Positions 8,094-18,024 are shown, counted from the first letter of the stretch. The stretch is DNA of 64,000 bases from Streptomyces bicolor (GCF_000719285.1 NZ_JOFS01000005.1:310001-374000); one strand, 5' to 3'. Notes: generated by a model not told the origin, from the sequence alone. Program-made: numbers and translations.

Positions 8094-9539
8094 TCAGACC
8101 GCCGGTGCCGGGAAGGTCGGGTACTCCACCCCGGAGACGTGCTGGACGACTCGGATGACCTGGCAGGAGTAGCCGAACTCGTTGTCGTACCAGAGGTAGA
8201 GGATCGCGTTGTCGCCCTCCACCTTCAGCGCGCCGGCGTCGACGATCGAGGCGTGCCGCGAGCCGATGAAGTCGCTGGAGACCGCGTCGGGGGCCGTGAT
8301 GAAGTCGATCTGGCGACGCAGCGGCGAGGTCAGCGAGACGTCGCGCAGGTAGTCGAGGACCTCCTCGCGGGTGGTCTCGCGCCCCAGCTGGAGGTTGAGG
8401 ATGGCGATCGAGACGTCCGGCACGGGCACGCGGATCGAGCTGCCGGAGATCTTCGCCTTGAGGTCGGGCAGCGCCTTCGCGACGGCGGAGGCGGCACCGG
8501 TCTCGGTGATGACCATGTTCAGCGGCGCGGAGCGGCCGCGGCGCTCGGACTTGTGGTAGTTGTCCAGCAGGTTCTGGTCGTTGGTGAACGAGTGGACGGT
8601 CTCCACATGGCCGCGCAGCACACCGAACTCGTCGTCCATCGCCTTCAGCGGCGGGACTATGGCGTTGGTCGTGCAGGAGGCGCAGGACAGGACCTGCTCG
8701 TCCGGCTTGACCGTGTCGTGGTTGACGCCGTGCACGATGTTGGGGACGTCGCCCTTGCCCGGCGCGGTCAGCACGACCTTGTCGATGCCGGGGCGCAGGT
8801 GCTGGGACAGGCCCTCGCGGTCGCGCCACTTGCCGGTGTTGTCGATGAGGATGGCGTTCTTGATGCCGTACGCCGTGTAGTCGACCTCGGAGGGGTCGTT
8901 CGCGTAGATCACCTTGATCGCGTTGCCGTTGGCGAAGATCGTGCTGGTCGCCTCGTCGACGGTGATCGTGCCCTGGAACTGGCCGTGGATGGAGTCACGG
9001 CGCAGCAGCGAGGCGCGCTTGACGATGTCCTGCTCGCCGCCGCCGCGCACCACGATGGCCCGCAGCCGCAGGCCGTTGCCCGAGCCGGACTTCTCGATCA
9101 GCAGGCGGGCCACGAGGCGGCCGATGCGGCCGAAGCCGTAGAGGACGACGTCGCGCCCCTCGCCGCGCTCGATCTTGTTGGCGCCGGTGGCACCGGCGAC
9201 GGCCTCGGCGGTGAACGCCTCCACGGACAGACCGCGGTCGTCGGCCTTGTACTCCGCGGCCAGCATGCCGAGGTCGATCTGCGACGGGCCGAGGTCGAGC
9301 GCGGTGAGGGCCTGCAGGAACGGCAGGGTCTCGGTGACCGAGAGCTCCTCACCGCCGATCTGCCGGGCGAACCGGTGGGTCTTGAGGATGCTGACCACCG
9401 ACTTGTTCACCAGGGAGCGGCTGTGGAGAAGGACGGTGACGTCCCGCTCCCGGTGCAGCTTCCCGATGAGCGGGATCATCGACTCCGCGATCTCCTCGCG
9501 GTTCTTCCAGTTGGTGAACGAGTCGTCGTTGACAGTCAC
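8094..9539 (-). CDS. gap: Glyceraldehyde-3-phosphate dehydrogenase, long form
   Basis: A 481-residue protein, about 140 residues longer than classical GAPDH. The extra N-terminal part (about 1-125) is a helical region found in the long actinobacterial form. The Rossmann fold begins at VVLYGFGRIGRLVARLL, and the catalytic cysteine is in SCASCTTNAIVP. The C-terminal WYDNEFGYSCQVIRVV is standard. It catalyses NAD(P)-linked oxidation of glyceraldehyde-3-phosphate or the reverse. It starts at a GTG with a GAAAGA sequence 9-10 bases upstream and stands alone as a transcription unit. As a non-housekeeping-length form it may serve a specific carbon-flow condition. Confidence 0.93.
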   Translation of the reverse strand: MTVNDDSFTNWKNREEIAESMIPLIGKLHRERDVTVLLHSRSLVNKSVVSILKTHRFARQIGGEELSVTETLPFLQALTALDLGPSQIDLGMLAAEYKADDRGLSVEAFTAEAVAGATGANKIERGEGRDVVLYGFGRIGRLVARLLIEKSGSGNGLRLRAIVVRGGGEQDIVKRASLLRRDSIHGQFQGTITVDEATSTIFANGNAIKVIYANDPSEVDYTAYGIKNAILIDNTGKWRDREGLSQHLRPGIDKVVLTAPGKGDVPNIVHGVNHDTVKPDEQVLSCASCTTNAIVPPLKAMDDEFGVLRGHVETVHSFTNDQNLLDNYHKSERRGRSAPLNMVITETGAASAVAKALPDLKAKISGSSIRVPVPDVSIAILNLQLGRETTREEVLDYLRDVSLTSPLRRQIDFITAPDAVSSDFIGSRHASIVDAGALKVEGDNAILYLWYDNEFGYSCQVIRVVQHVSGVEYPTFPAPAV

Positions 9540-9664
9540 GGGCCTATCTTTCGAGCTAGGAGGCGCTCATATGCTAACCGTAGGGTGCGACGATCGTTCA
9601 AGCAGGGGTCGTTGGGGTGTGCGTATATCCCGTGTTGAGGTGATTTGCCCGACTGGAGGGGTGG

Positions 9665-10618
9665 ATGGAGCTGGAGCTTCGGCATCTGCGGGTGCTGTGC
9701 GCGATCGCGGACGCCGGGAGCGTGGGCCGGGCCGCGGTGGAGCTGGGGTACACGCAGCCCGCGGTGAGCACCCAACTCCGTCGGATCGAGCGGCACTTCG
9801 GTGAGCCGCTGTTCGTGCGCGGACCCACGGGCGTACGGCCGACCCGGTACGGCGTCGAGGTGGTGGCCCAGGCACGCGACGTCCTGGCCCGCGCGGCCGC
9901 GATCGGTCGCCGGCCGGCCGCCGAACCGGCAGGGCGGACGCTGCGCGTGGCGGCGACCAATTCGCCGATGCTGGCGGGTATGGTCGCCGGACTCCGGGCC
10001 AGGCTGCCGGAGGTCTCGCTCGCGGTGAGCAGCGTGTACGCCTCCTCGCGGATCGTGGAACTGCTGGAGGCGGGCACGGTGGACGCCGCCATCGCCGCGG
10101 ACTACCCCGGCAGGGAGCTGGAGCACTCGGACGCGGTGGCCCATCGCGGGATCGTTACCGAGCCGACGTTCGTGGCCCTGCCGTCCGGCCATCCGCTCCG
10201 GCACCGCCCTCAGATCGCCCTCGCCGATCTGGCCGAGGAGGCGTGGTTCGTCACGCCGGACGACGGGGCGGGCTGGCCCGGCGTCTTCTACACGGCGTGT
10301 TCGGCGGCCGGCTTCACACCCGTCGCCGTGCACGAATTCCTCGGCGACCAGCTGCAGTTGCAGGGCATGATCGCCGACGGGCTCGGTGTGTCCGCCGTGC
10401 AACCGACACTGCGCCCGATCCCGGATGTCGTGATCAAGCCGCTGATCGGTACCCCGCTGTGGTGCCGTTACGTCCTGGCCTGGCGGCGGGAGGAGGTCCC
10501 GGTCGGGACGGTGGAGGCGCTGTTCCAGTCGGCGGCCGACGCGCACCGTGAACTCGCCGCCCGGTCACCGCACTTGAAGGCATGGGCGGCGCGCACATGG
10601 AGTGTCGCCGGGGCGTAG
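9665..10618 (+). CDS. LysR-family transcriptional regulator
   Basis: A 317-residue regulator. Residues 1-60 form the winged HTH (ELRHLRVLCAIADAGSVGRAAVELGYTQPAVSTQLRRIE), and about 95-300 form the substrate-binding-like effector domain. A GGAGG site lies just upstream of the ATG. It is divergent from gap across 125 bp, the classical LysR arrangement, so gap is a candidate target; no clear T-N11-A palindrome stands out. The effector is unknown. Confidence 0.9.
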   Translation: MELELRHLRVLCAIADAGSVGRAAVELGYTQPAVSTQLRRIERHFGEPLFVRGPTGVRPTRYGVEVVAQARDVLARAAAIGRRPAAEPAGRTLRVAATNSPMLAGMVAGLRARLPEVSLAVSSVYASSRIVELLEAGTVDAAIAADYPGRELEHSDAVAHRGIVTEPTFVALPSGHPLRHRPQIALADLAEEAWFVTPDDGAGWPGVFYTACSAAGFTPVAVHEFLGDQLQLQGMIADGLGVSAVQPTLRPIPDVVIKPLIGTPLWCRYVLAWRREEVPVGTVEALFQSAADAHRELAARSPHLKAWAARTWSVAGA

Positions 10619-10763
10619 GCGACCGCCCGCTCAGGGCGTTATGGCTCGTCGGTGCAATGTGCTATGTCACACGCCATTGTTGACGTGATCGGGCGCTGAG
10701 ACAGTGCCTCACACGCCTCAGCTACCCCCTGTCGAGGCGCATCAACTCCCTGGAGGAATCCCG

Positions 10764-12728
10764 ATGCGCTACCGCTCAGTGCTGCCCAGACGCATGCTAG
10801 GCGCACTCGCCGTCTGCGCCACGTTCTCCGGCCTCCTGTCGCCACCCGTGTTCGCCGCACCCCCGGCCGACCGGGACGTCACGCCCTCCGCGACCTCACC
10901 CCACAGGACGCCCCCACCGCCGGCCGCCTCAGTCACCGCTGCCGCCGCCCGGACCGCCGTACAGAAGCAGGCTCTGAACCCGGCCCAACTCCCGCCCCTC
11001 ACACCGACGCACGCCCAGGACCCGGCGCCCACGAGGGGCGCCACCAAGCCGAAGTCGTGCACCCCGGGTGACTTCGGCGGACGGACCGGCGCCGCACTCG
11101 TCGCGTTCGTCAAGGCGTCGACCACCGAATGCGTCAACACCCTGTTCGCCGTGACGGGTTCGGACGCCCGCGCCGTCTTCCGCGAGTCGCAGATGGTCAC
11201 CGTCGCGAAGGCGTTCACGAGCACGGCCCGGAGCTACGCGGGCGACAACTCGTCCCGGATCCTGCAACTCGTGCTGTTCCTGCGGGCCGGCTACTACGTA
11301 CAGTTCAACAACCCGGACGACGTGGGCCCGTACGGTGCGTCCCTGGCCCGCAACACCACAGGCGGCCTCGACACCTTCTTCGCCCGCCCGCGCTCCAGGG
11401 ACGTCACCGCCGCGAACGGCGACGTGCTGGGCGAGGTCTTCATCCTGACCGACAGCGCCGACCAGCAGGCCCGCTATCTCCGGGTCTACCAGCGGACCTT
11501 GCAGGACTACAACAGCTCCTACGACGGCATCCGCAGCATGCTGGCGGCCGTCAACTCCGTCTACACCCCGCTCTGGCGCGGCAACTGGAACCCCGACTAC
11601 GTCAAAGCGGTCACCGCCGACCCGTCCATCGCCCGGACCCTCCACACCTTCGCGCTGGCCCACCTGGACCTGCTCGGCACCGACCGCGCCTACCTGACCT
11701 CCAACGCCGGGATGAACCTGGCCCGTTACGTCGAACACCAGGCGCTGCGGCCCACGGTCCGCCCGCAGGTCAAGCACCTCCTGGACTCGTCCCGCATCAC
11801 CGGACCCACGGCCGGACTCTGGGTGGCCGTGGCGACCCAGGCCGACTCCTACGACGGCGCCAACTGCGCCTACTACGGCGTCTGTGACCTGACCGGCCAG
11901 CTCACGCGCGCGGCCCTGCCGATCACCCACGCCTGCGACGCCACCCGCACCATCCGGGCCCAGTCGCTCACCTCGGCCGAGCTCGCCGCGGCGTGCGCCA
12001 GCGTGCTGGGCCAGGACGCCTACGTCCACGACCTCGTCAAGGACGACGGACCCATCCCGGGCCAGTACCTGTCGACCCTCGACCTCGCCGTCTTCGCCAG
12101 CGCCCAGGACTACCGGACGTACGCCGGAGCGATCTTCGGCATCAGCACGGACAACGGCGGCATGACCGTGATCGACGACCCGACGGACCCCGCCAACAAG
12201 CCCTTCGCGGTCATGTACCAGAAGAGCCAGGACACCGGACACGCCGCCCGGATCTGGAACCTCAACCACGAGTACATGCACTACCTCGACGCCGTTTACA
12301 ACATGAAGGGCGACTTCGGGCAGCAGACGTCGGTGCCGGACGTGTGGTGGATCGAGGGCGTGGCCGAGTACGTCTCCTACGGCTACCGTCGCATCACCTA
12401 CGACCAGGCCGTCACGGAGGCGGGCAAGCACACGTACCGGCTGAGCACGCTGTTCCAGAACACGTACGCCAACAGCGACGTGACCCGCACCTACCCGTGG
12501 GGCTACCTCGCGGTCCGGTACATGTTCGAGAAGCACCCGGCCGACATCCAGCGCATGCTCGCCCGCTTCCGCGTGGGCGACTACGCCGGCGGCTACGCCG
12601 TCTACGCCACCGACATCGGCACCCGCTACGACGCCGACTTCGACCAGTGGCTGACGGAGTGCGCCGCCGGCGCCTGCGCGGCGACGCCGGCCGTCAGTCG
12701 AGAGTCGTCTCGGGGATCTGCACGTTGA
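10764..12728 (+). CDS. Secreted M9-family collagenase, C-terminus apparently replaced
   Basis: A 654-residue secreted metalloprotease. GGAGGAA precedes the ATG at 10764; a longer start at 10704 would add a non-signal leader. Signal peptide about 1-32, a Pro/Ala-rich stretch, then the collagenase activator and peptidase subdomains. The zinc motif HEYMH is at 502-506, and WWIEGVAEY, carrying the downstream Glu ligand, is at about 528-536. It should degrade collagen or gelatin-like substrates outside the cell. The last ~13 residues (VSRESSRGSAR) are antisense to an FtsK/EccC fragment, and no PKD/PPC binding domain follows, so the natural C-terminus was probably lost at a recombination junction near 12690. 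The catalytic domain looks whole. Confidence 0.85.
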   Translation: MRYRSVLPRRMLGALAVCATFSGLLSPPVFAAPPADRDVTPSATSPHRTPPPPAASVTAAAARTAVQKQALNPAQLPPLTPTHAQDPAPTRGATKPKSCTPGDFGGRTGAALVAFVKASTTECVNTLFAVTGSDARAVFRESQMVTVAKAFTSTARSYAGDNSSRILQLVLFLRAGYYVQFNNPDDVGPYGASLARNTTGGLDTFFARPRSRDVTAANGDVLGEVFILTDSADQQARYLRVYQRTLQDYNSSYDGIRSMLAAVNSVYTPLWRGNWNPDYVKAVTADPSIARTLHTFALAHLDLLGTDRAYLTSNAGMNLARYVEHQALRPTVRPQVKHLLDSSRITGPTAGLWVAVATQADSYDGANCAYYGVCDLTGQLTRAALPITHACDATRTIRAQSLTSAELAAACASVLGQDAYVHDLVKDDGPIPGQYLSTLDLAVFASAQDYRTYAGAIFGISTDNGGMTVIDDPTDPANKPFAVMYQKSQDTGHAARIWNLNHEYMHYLDAVYNMKGDFGQQTSVPDVWWIEGVAEYVSYGYRRITYDQAVTEAGKHTYRLSTLFQNTYANSDVTRTYPWGYLAVRYMFEKHPADIQRMLARFRVGDYAGGYAVYATDIGTRYDADFDQWLTECAAGACAATPAVSRESSRGSAR

Positions 12729-13080
12729 TCAGATCTCCGGAGCGCGGGTCGACGGTCAGACCCCGGCCCGGCCTGCGGTTGGGCAGATGGGCCTGGGTCA
12801 GGCGGACGCCCAGGATGTCGCCCTCCATCACGCTCTGAGGGTCGAGGAGCACGCCCCGGCGATGCCGCTTCAGGGCACTGAGCCAGCCCATGGCGCCCGC
12901 CATCGTCTCCCCGGTGACACCGGCCGCCACGCCGATGCCGCGGTCCCGGCCGGACTCGACCAGGGCGCGCAGGTCCTGGTCGATCTCCGGCAGGATCAGC
13001 AGATCGGCGTCGTCGACGAGCACCACGCGGGGCTCGCTGCCGCTGCCCAGGGCGGCGGCGAGCTCCTGTGCCGTGGGGGA
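12694..13080 (-). pseudogene. C-terminal fragment of an FtsK/SpoIIIE (EccC-like) ATPase
   Basis: About 128 residues in one minus-strand frame: SPTAQELAAALGSGSEP, then the Walker-B-like VVLVDDADLL, RGIGVAAGVTGETMAGAMGW, and an end GDLINVQIPETTLD. This is the C-terminal part of the last ATPase domain of FtsK/EccC proteins, which normally exceed 1000 residues. The frame loses similarity near 13080, where a plus-strand fragment begins. There is no start codon region or N-terminal domain, so this is a gene scar. It overlaps the collagenase stop by 35 bp. Confidence 0.75.
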
Positions 13081-13337
13081 CGCAGACGGGCGGCGTCGCC
13101 AGCACCGGCACCTGGACCAACCTCGGGGACAAGGTGTCGGTGGCCTCCGCGTCGAGCAGTGGCGAGCTGGACTACGTGGTGACGCTGAAGCCGGGAATCA
13201 CCATCGGACCCGGCACCTACGTCTTCAGGTTCCAGTACGACCACAACCACGGCAATCGTGACGCCGGCGGCGACCGCTACAACGTCACCGCCACCTCCAC
13301 CGCCGGGGCAACCGAGTACCGCAAGGGCGGCTTCTGA
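13068..13337 (+). pseudogene. C-terminal tail of an unrecognised secreted protein
   Basis: An open frame of 89 codons beginning at a GTG without a ribosome site. From about codon 5 it reads like the end of a beta-rich extracellular domain: STGTWTNLGDKVSVASASSS, then GTYVFRFQYDHNHGNRDAGG and the end EYRKGGF. The first few codons belong to the neighbouring FtsK scar, which suggests the true 5' part was lost at a junction near 13080. I do not recognise the family. It could be the displaced end of the collagenase or of another exported protein. Confidence 0.5.
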
Positions 13338-13497
13338 GCCGGGAGCCGCCGCCGGACGGCCACCGGCTTCACGAGTGAGGCGCGATGTGGGTGTTGCGTG
13401 TCGAAGTGCTCCAGGGATCTTCCGGAACGCACGCGGGCCGTGCACAGTCAGGATCCGCCCCGCACGGGCGCATGCCACTTCACCGGGAGGTCAGTCG

Positions 13498-15837
13498 ATG
13501 GGAGAGCAGCACCGCCCGGAGCGGCCGGACACCACATCCGTCCCTTCGGGCGGCATCGGCCGCCGGACATTCCTGGGCTACGTCGTGGCAGCCTCGACCC
13601 TGACCGTGGCCGCCCCGCTCGGCGAGACGCTCCTCGCCCCCACAGAAGCGGCCGCGGCGGTCCCATCAGTGCCCGGCCCGTCCGAGATCTACGACCTCAA
13701 CGACATGCTCACCCACGCCGCGCTGCCCACGGCGAACCTGATCACCATCCGCCTCGACAGCGACGGCACGGCCTCCTTCGCCCTGCCCAGGGCCGAGGTC
13801 GGCCAGGGCATCACCACCTCCAGCGCCATGCTCATCGCCGAGGAACTGGACCTGCCGCTGGAGAAGATCCGCGTCACGCTGGCCGACGCCCGGCCGGAGC
13901 TGCTGTTCAACCAGCTCACCGGCGGCTCGAACACCACCATCTCCACCTACACTCCGATCCGCGTCGCGGCCGCCGTGGCCCGTGGCCGCCTGCTGAGGGC
14001 CGCCGCGCTGGAACTGGGGGAGGCCCTCGACGCCCTGACCGCGAAGGCCGGGGTCATCACCTCGGCCGTGACCGGCAAGAGCCTCACCTACGGCGAACTC
14101 GCCGAGAAGGCGGCCTCGGTGGCCACCGGACAGGTCTCCGTCACCCTCAAGGAGCCCGCCGACTTCAAGGTCATCGGCACCGCGCGGGGGCGGATCGACG
14201 CGCTGGAGGCGGTCACCGGCCGCAAGAAGTTCGCCATGGACGTGCACGTGCCGGGCGCGCTGCCGACGATGGTGTGCCGCCCGCCGACGATCAACGGCAC
14301 CGTCCGCTCGGTCGAGAACCTGGACGAGGTGCGGGCCATGCCCGGCATCACCGACGCGGTGCGCATCTCCACCGGCGTCGCCGTGCGCGGCCGTACGTTC
14401 GGCCAGTGCATCGACGCGGTCCGCGCCCTCAAGGCCACCTGGGGACCCGGAACCGCGGAGGACGCCTCCGACGACACCGTCCGCGCCGAACTCCGCAAGG
14501 CCGAACTCCCCCTCCCCGCCCTCGACCTGCTGACCAAGTCCGTCGACGCCCGCTTCACCTTCCACTTCGCCAGCAACAGCGCCCTGGAGACCAACTGCGC
14601 CATCGCCGACGTACGCGAGGACTCGGCCGAGATCTGGGCGAGCCTGAAGTCGCCGATCACCGCCCAGGAGGACATCGCGACCAAGCTCGGGCTGCCGGTC
14701 GGCGCGGTCAAGGTCCATGTCACCGAGGGCGGGGGCTCCTTCGGGCGGAAACTCTTCTACGACGCCGCAGCCGAGGCCGCCGAGATCTCGAAGGCGATGG
14801 GCAAGCCGGTGAAGCTGATGTGGCACCGCACCGACGACTTCCGCCAGGGCCGTACCCATCCCATGTCCACCTCACGGGTGCGCGCCACCTATGCGCTCGG
14901 CCAGGTGCTCACCTACGACCAGCGTCACACCTCCGTGGCCACCGACTTCGGCCACGGCGTCGGCGAGATCATCACCGCCGAGGCCGCCCGCCTGCCTGTC
15001 GGCGACCTCACCTTTTCCGAGACGGTCTTCACGCTCACCCAGCAGACCCCGTACGACTTCGGCGTCGTCACCCAGCTCCTCAGCGAGACCGACAAGCGCT
15101 TCAACACCGGCTCCATGCGCAACATCTACTCGCCCAACGTGCGCTGCGCGCAGGAACTGGTGGTGGACGAGCTGGCCAAGCGCATGGGCAAGGACCCCTA
15201 CCGGTTCCGCCGCGCCTGCCTGAAGGAGGAGCGGGCGCGGGCCGTTCTCGACAAGGTCGCCGAGTTGGCGGAGTGGGGGCGCGGCATGCCGGCGGGGACG
15301 GCACAGGGCATCGCGGTCCACCCCGAATACCACGCGTACGTCGCCGTCCTCGCCGAGATCGACTGCCGCCCGGAGACCACCGGACGCGAGATCCCCGACG
15401 CGTACACGGGCCCGCGCGTGACCAAGGTCGTCTGTGCCGTGGACGTAGGCCTGGCGGTGAACCCCCGCGGCCTTCAGGCCCAGATGATGGGCGGCATCAT
15501 GGACGGCATCGCGATCACCCTGAGCTCCGGACTGCACCTCACCGACGGGCATTTCCTGGAAGGCAGTTGGGACAACTACTTCTACACCCGCCAGTGGAAC
15601 ACCCCACCGGAACTGGAGATCGTCGTCATGCCGCCGACCACCGAAACCCCCGGCGGTGCGGGCGAGTTGGCGGTCGCGGGCGCGATGGCGGCCGTGGCCT
15701 GCGCCTACGGACGCGCGACCGGCACCATGCCGACGACGTTCCCCCTCAACCACGGCGAACCGCTCGGCTTCGAGCCGCTGCCCACCAGCCCGCCGATCCC
15801 CGCGTCCCCCACCGACGGCCTCAGCCGCGCCTTCTAG
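13498..15837 (+). CDS. Molybdenum hydroxylase large subunit, Tat-exported (IorB-like)
   Basis: A 779-residue molybdopterin-binding subunit of the xanthine dehydrogenase/isoquinoline 1-oxidoreductase class. GGGAGG precedes the ATG at 13498; the open frame extends further upstream but without a start site. A twin-arginine signal GRRTFLGYVVAAS (about residues 21-35) and a hydrophobic stretch ending AAAA indicate export by Tat as a folded cofactor protein. Motifs include LPRAEVGQGITTSSAMLIAEE, the segment VTEGGGSFGRKLFYDAAAE, and the C-terminal PGGAGELAVAGAMAAVACA with the expected catalytic Glu. It works with the 2Fe-2S subunit 8 bp downstream to hydroxylate an N-heterocycle or aldehyde outside the membrane. 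No haem c electron-acceptor gene is adjacent. Confidence 0.9.
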   Translation: MGEQHRPERPDTTSVPSGGIGRRTFLGYVVAASTLTVAAPLGETLLAPTEAAAAVPSVPGPSEIYDLNDMLTHAALPTANLITIRLDSDGTASFALPRAEVGQGITTSSAMLIAEELDLPLEKIRVTLADARPELLFNQLTGGSNTTISTYTPIRVAAAVARGRLLRAAALELGEALDALTAKAGVITSAVTGKSLTYGELAEKAASVATGQVSVTLKEPADFKVIGTARGRIDALEAVTGRKKFAMDVHVPGALPTMVCRPPTINGTVRSVENLDEVRAMPGITDAVRISTGVAVRGRTFGQCIDAVRALKATWGPGTAEDASDDTVRAELRKAELPLPALDLLTKSVDARFTFHFASNSALETNCAIADVREDSAEIWASLKSPITAQEDIATKLGLPVGAVKVHVTEGGGSFGRKLFYDAAAEAAEISKAMGKPVKLMWHRTDDFRQGRTHPMSTSRVRATYALGQVLTYDQRHTSVATDFGHGVGEIITAEAARLPVGDLTFSETVFTLTQQTPYDFGVVTQLLSETDKRFNTGSMRNIYSPNVRCAQELVVDELAKRMGKDPYRFRRACLKEERARAVLDKVAELAEWGRGMPAGTAQGIAVHPEYHAYVAVLAEIDCRPETTGREIPDAYTGPRVTKVVCAVDVGLAVNPRGLQAQMMGGIMDGIAITLSSGLHLTDGHFLEGSWDNYFYTRQWNTPPELEIVVMPPTTETPGGAGELAVAGAMAAVACAYGRATGTMPTTFPLNHGEPLGFEPLPTSPPIPASPTDGLSRAF

Positions 15838-15845
15838 GAGCCCCT

Positions 15846-16322
15846 GTGCCCGAACACACCTTCATCCTCAACGGCGAGTCCGTGACCGTGGACATCGAGG
15901 ACGACGTACGGCTGCTGTGGGTGCTCCGGGACGTCCTGGGCGTCACCGGACCGAAGTACGGCTGCGGCCTCGGCGTGTGCCAGGCCTGCACGAGTCACAT
16001 CAACGGCAAGGCGTTCAACCCCTGTTCGGTCCCCGTGAAGGACCTGCGCCCCACGGACGAGGTCACCACCATCGAGGGCCTGCCCGCCACGGTCGGCAGG
16101 GAACTCCACCCCATGCAGGAGGCCTGGCTGGAGTACGACGTCGCCCAGTGCGGCTACTGCCAGCCCGGCCAGATCATGACCGCCGTCGCCAAGGTCCGCC
16201 AGGCCCGCGAAGAGGGCCGCGACATCACCGAGGCCGACCTCGACGAGATCCGCAACGTCTGCCGCTGCGGGACGTACCACCGCATCCGGGAGGCGATCGT
16301 GGCGGGAGCGAGGAAGTACTGA
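15846..16322 (+). CDS. 2Fe-2S subunit of molybdenum hydroxylase (IorA-like)
   Basis: A 158-residue electron-transfer subunit. The plant-type ferredoxin cluster ligands are in YGCGLGVCQACTSHINGKAFNPC (positions about 39-61), and the second helical cluster domain has CGYCQPGQ and CRCGTYHRIREA. A GTG start follows 8 bp after the large subunit, and its ribosome site AGGAG overlaps the TAG stop of that gene. It has no signal peptide and would be carried through Tat by the large subunit. Subunit order beta-alpha matches Ior-type operons. Confidence 0.93.
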   Translation: MPEHTFILNGESVTVDIEDDVRLLWVLRDVLGVTGPKYGCGLGVCQACTSHINGKAFNPCSVPVKDLRPTDEVTTIEGLPATVGRELHPMQEAWLEYDVAQCGYCQPGQIMTAVAKVRQAREEGRDITEADLDEIRNVCRCGTYHRIREAIVAGARKY

Positions 16323-16521
16323 CTCGACCGGCGTGCGGACCTGCCGAGGGAACCGGACGACGGGGCTTTCCTGCGCGTCGACGACGAACTGGCCCAGCTG
16401 CAACCTGCTGCGGGGCGCCCCGTTCGGCGACCGGCTCGGGGACCGCGCTTCCGTTTCGAGGCCCTGCCGCTGATCGGCCGCCGCCTTCCCCGGCGGGGTG
16501 AACGGGTGCGACCATGCCGGG

Positions 16522-18024
16522 GTGATCACATCCCCGGACCCACTCGACGGCAGATCCCCGACCCGAAAGCTCCAGGTGGAGACCCACGGGCTCGACGTGA
16601 TCGCCGACACCGAACGCAAAGGCACCCCCCGCACCCTGTTCTGGCCCTGGTTCGGCGCCAACGTGTCCATCCTGGGCCTGAGCTACGGCGCCTTCGCCCT
16701 CGGCTTCGGGATCTCCTTCTGGCAGGCACTGGTCGCGGGAGTCGTCGGCATCGTCTTCTCGTTCCTGCTGTGCGGGTTCGTCGCCGTGGCCGGAAAACGC
16801 GGCTCCGCGCCGACGATGGTGCTCGGCCGCGCCGCGTACGGCGTGCGCGGCAACCGCCTGCCGTCACTGATCTCCTGGGTCCTCACGGTCGGTTGGGAGA
16901 CCGTGCTCTGCGCCCTGGCCACCATGGCCACCGCGACCGTCTTCGGCCGCCTCGGCTGGGGCGGCGGCACCGAGACCAAGGTGGTCGCCCTCGTCCTGGT
17001 CGGGGCGTTGACCGTCGTCGTCGGTGTCATGGGCTTCGACCTGATCATGCGGCTGCAGACCGTGATCACCGTGGTCACGGGCGTACTGACCGTCGTCTAC
17101 GTCGTCCTCGTCGCCGACCACATCCACTGGTCCGCCGTCAGTGCCGTACCGGCGGGCTCCGCACAGGAGTTCATCGGCGCGCTCGTCTTCATGATGACCG
17201 GCTTCGGCCTCGGCTGGGTCAACGCGGCCGCCGACTACTCCCGCTATCTGCCGCGCACCGCCTCGAGCCGGGGCGTGGTCGGCTGGACCGCCTTCGGCGC
17301 GTCGCTGGCGCCGCTGCTCCTGCTGGTCTTCGGACTGCTGCTGGCCGGCTCCGCCAGCACGCTCAACGAGGCCGTCGCCGCCGACCCGATCGGCGCGCTG
17401 ACGACGATCCTGCCGACCTGGTTCCTGGTCCCGTTCGCCGTAGTCGCCGTCCTCGGCCTGGTCGGCGGCGCGGTCCTCGACATCTACTCGTCCGGCCTGG
17501 CCCTGCTCTCGGCGGGCCTGCGCGTGCCGCGTCACGTGGCAGCCCTGTTCGACGGGGTACTGATGATCGCGGGCTCGATCTACATCGTGTTCGTCGCCGA
17601 CGACTTCCTCGGCCCGTTCATGGGGTTCCTCACCACGCTCGGCGTCCCCATCGCCGCCTGGTGCGGCATCATGCTCGCCGACCTGGCGCTGCGCCGCCGC
17701 GACTACGACGAGGCCGACCTCTACCGCCCGGCCGGCCGCTACGGCGACGTACCGCTCACCCCGCTGCTCCTCACCCTCACCGCCACCGCCCTCGGCTGGG
17801 GCCTGGTCACCAACTCGACGGCGACCTGGCTGGAGTGGCAGGGCTATCTGCTCGGCCCACTGGGCCTGGGCGGCAGGTCCGGTGCCTGGGCGTACGCCAA
17901 CCTCGGCGTCCTCGCGGCCCTCGCGCTCGGCTTCCTCGGCACGCTGGTGCTGCGCCGCGGACGCGTCCGTGCCCAGGAGACGCAGGCACCGGGCCCGACG
18001 GTGGACGAAAAGGTGACCGCATGA
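16522..18024 (+). CDS. NCS1-family purine/cytosine/allantoin permease
   Basis: About 500 residues with twelve predicted membrane segments. After a short hydrophilic start (VETHGLDVIADTERKGTPR), the segment TLFWPWFGANVSILGLSYGAF and RGSAPTMVLGRAAYGVRGN mark the NCS1 (PF02133) family. I use GTG 16522 because the protein then starts like its relatives; GTG 16498 is an alternative and neither has a strong ribosome site. It overlaps the cysteine hydrolase gene by 4 bp. The pair suggests uptake and breakdown of a nitrogenous ring compound or ureide, possibly with the molybdenum hydroxylase upstream. Confidence 0.88.
   Translation: MITSPDPLDGRSPTRKLQVETHGLDVIADTERKGTPRTLFWPWFGANVSILGLSYGAFALGFGISFWQALVAGVVGIVFSFLLCGFVAVAGKRGSAPTMVLGRAAYGVRGNRLPSLISWVLTVGWETVLCALATMATATVFGRLGWGGGTETKVVALVLVGALTVVVGVMGFDLIMRLQTVITVVTGVLTVVYVVLVADHIHWSAVSAVPAGSAQEFIGALVFMMTGFGLGWVNAAADYSRYLPRTASSRGVVGWTAFGASLAPLLLLVFGLLLAGSASTLNEAVAADPIGALTTILPTWFLVPFAVVAVLGLVGGAVLDIYSSGLALLSAGLRVPRHVAALFDGVLMIAGSIYIVFVADDFLGPFMGFLTTLGVPIAAWCGIMLADLALRRRDYDEADLYRPAGRYGDVPLTPLLLTLTATALGWGLVTNSTATWLEWQGYLLGPLGLGGRSGAWAYANLGVLAALALGFLGTLVLRRGRVRAQETQAPGPTVDEKVTA

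Noticed and set aside
13258..13497. 80-codon N-terminal extension of the molybdenum hydroxylase frame
   Set aside because: It would precede the Tat signal, overlaps the tail fragment ending at 13337 and lacks a start site; ATG 13498 has GGGAGG.
16323..16521. Possible gene remnant between IorA and the NCS1 permease
   Set aside because: A frame reading GAFLRVDDELAQLQ looks coding but is too short to assign to any family.
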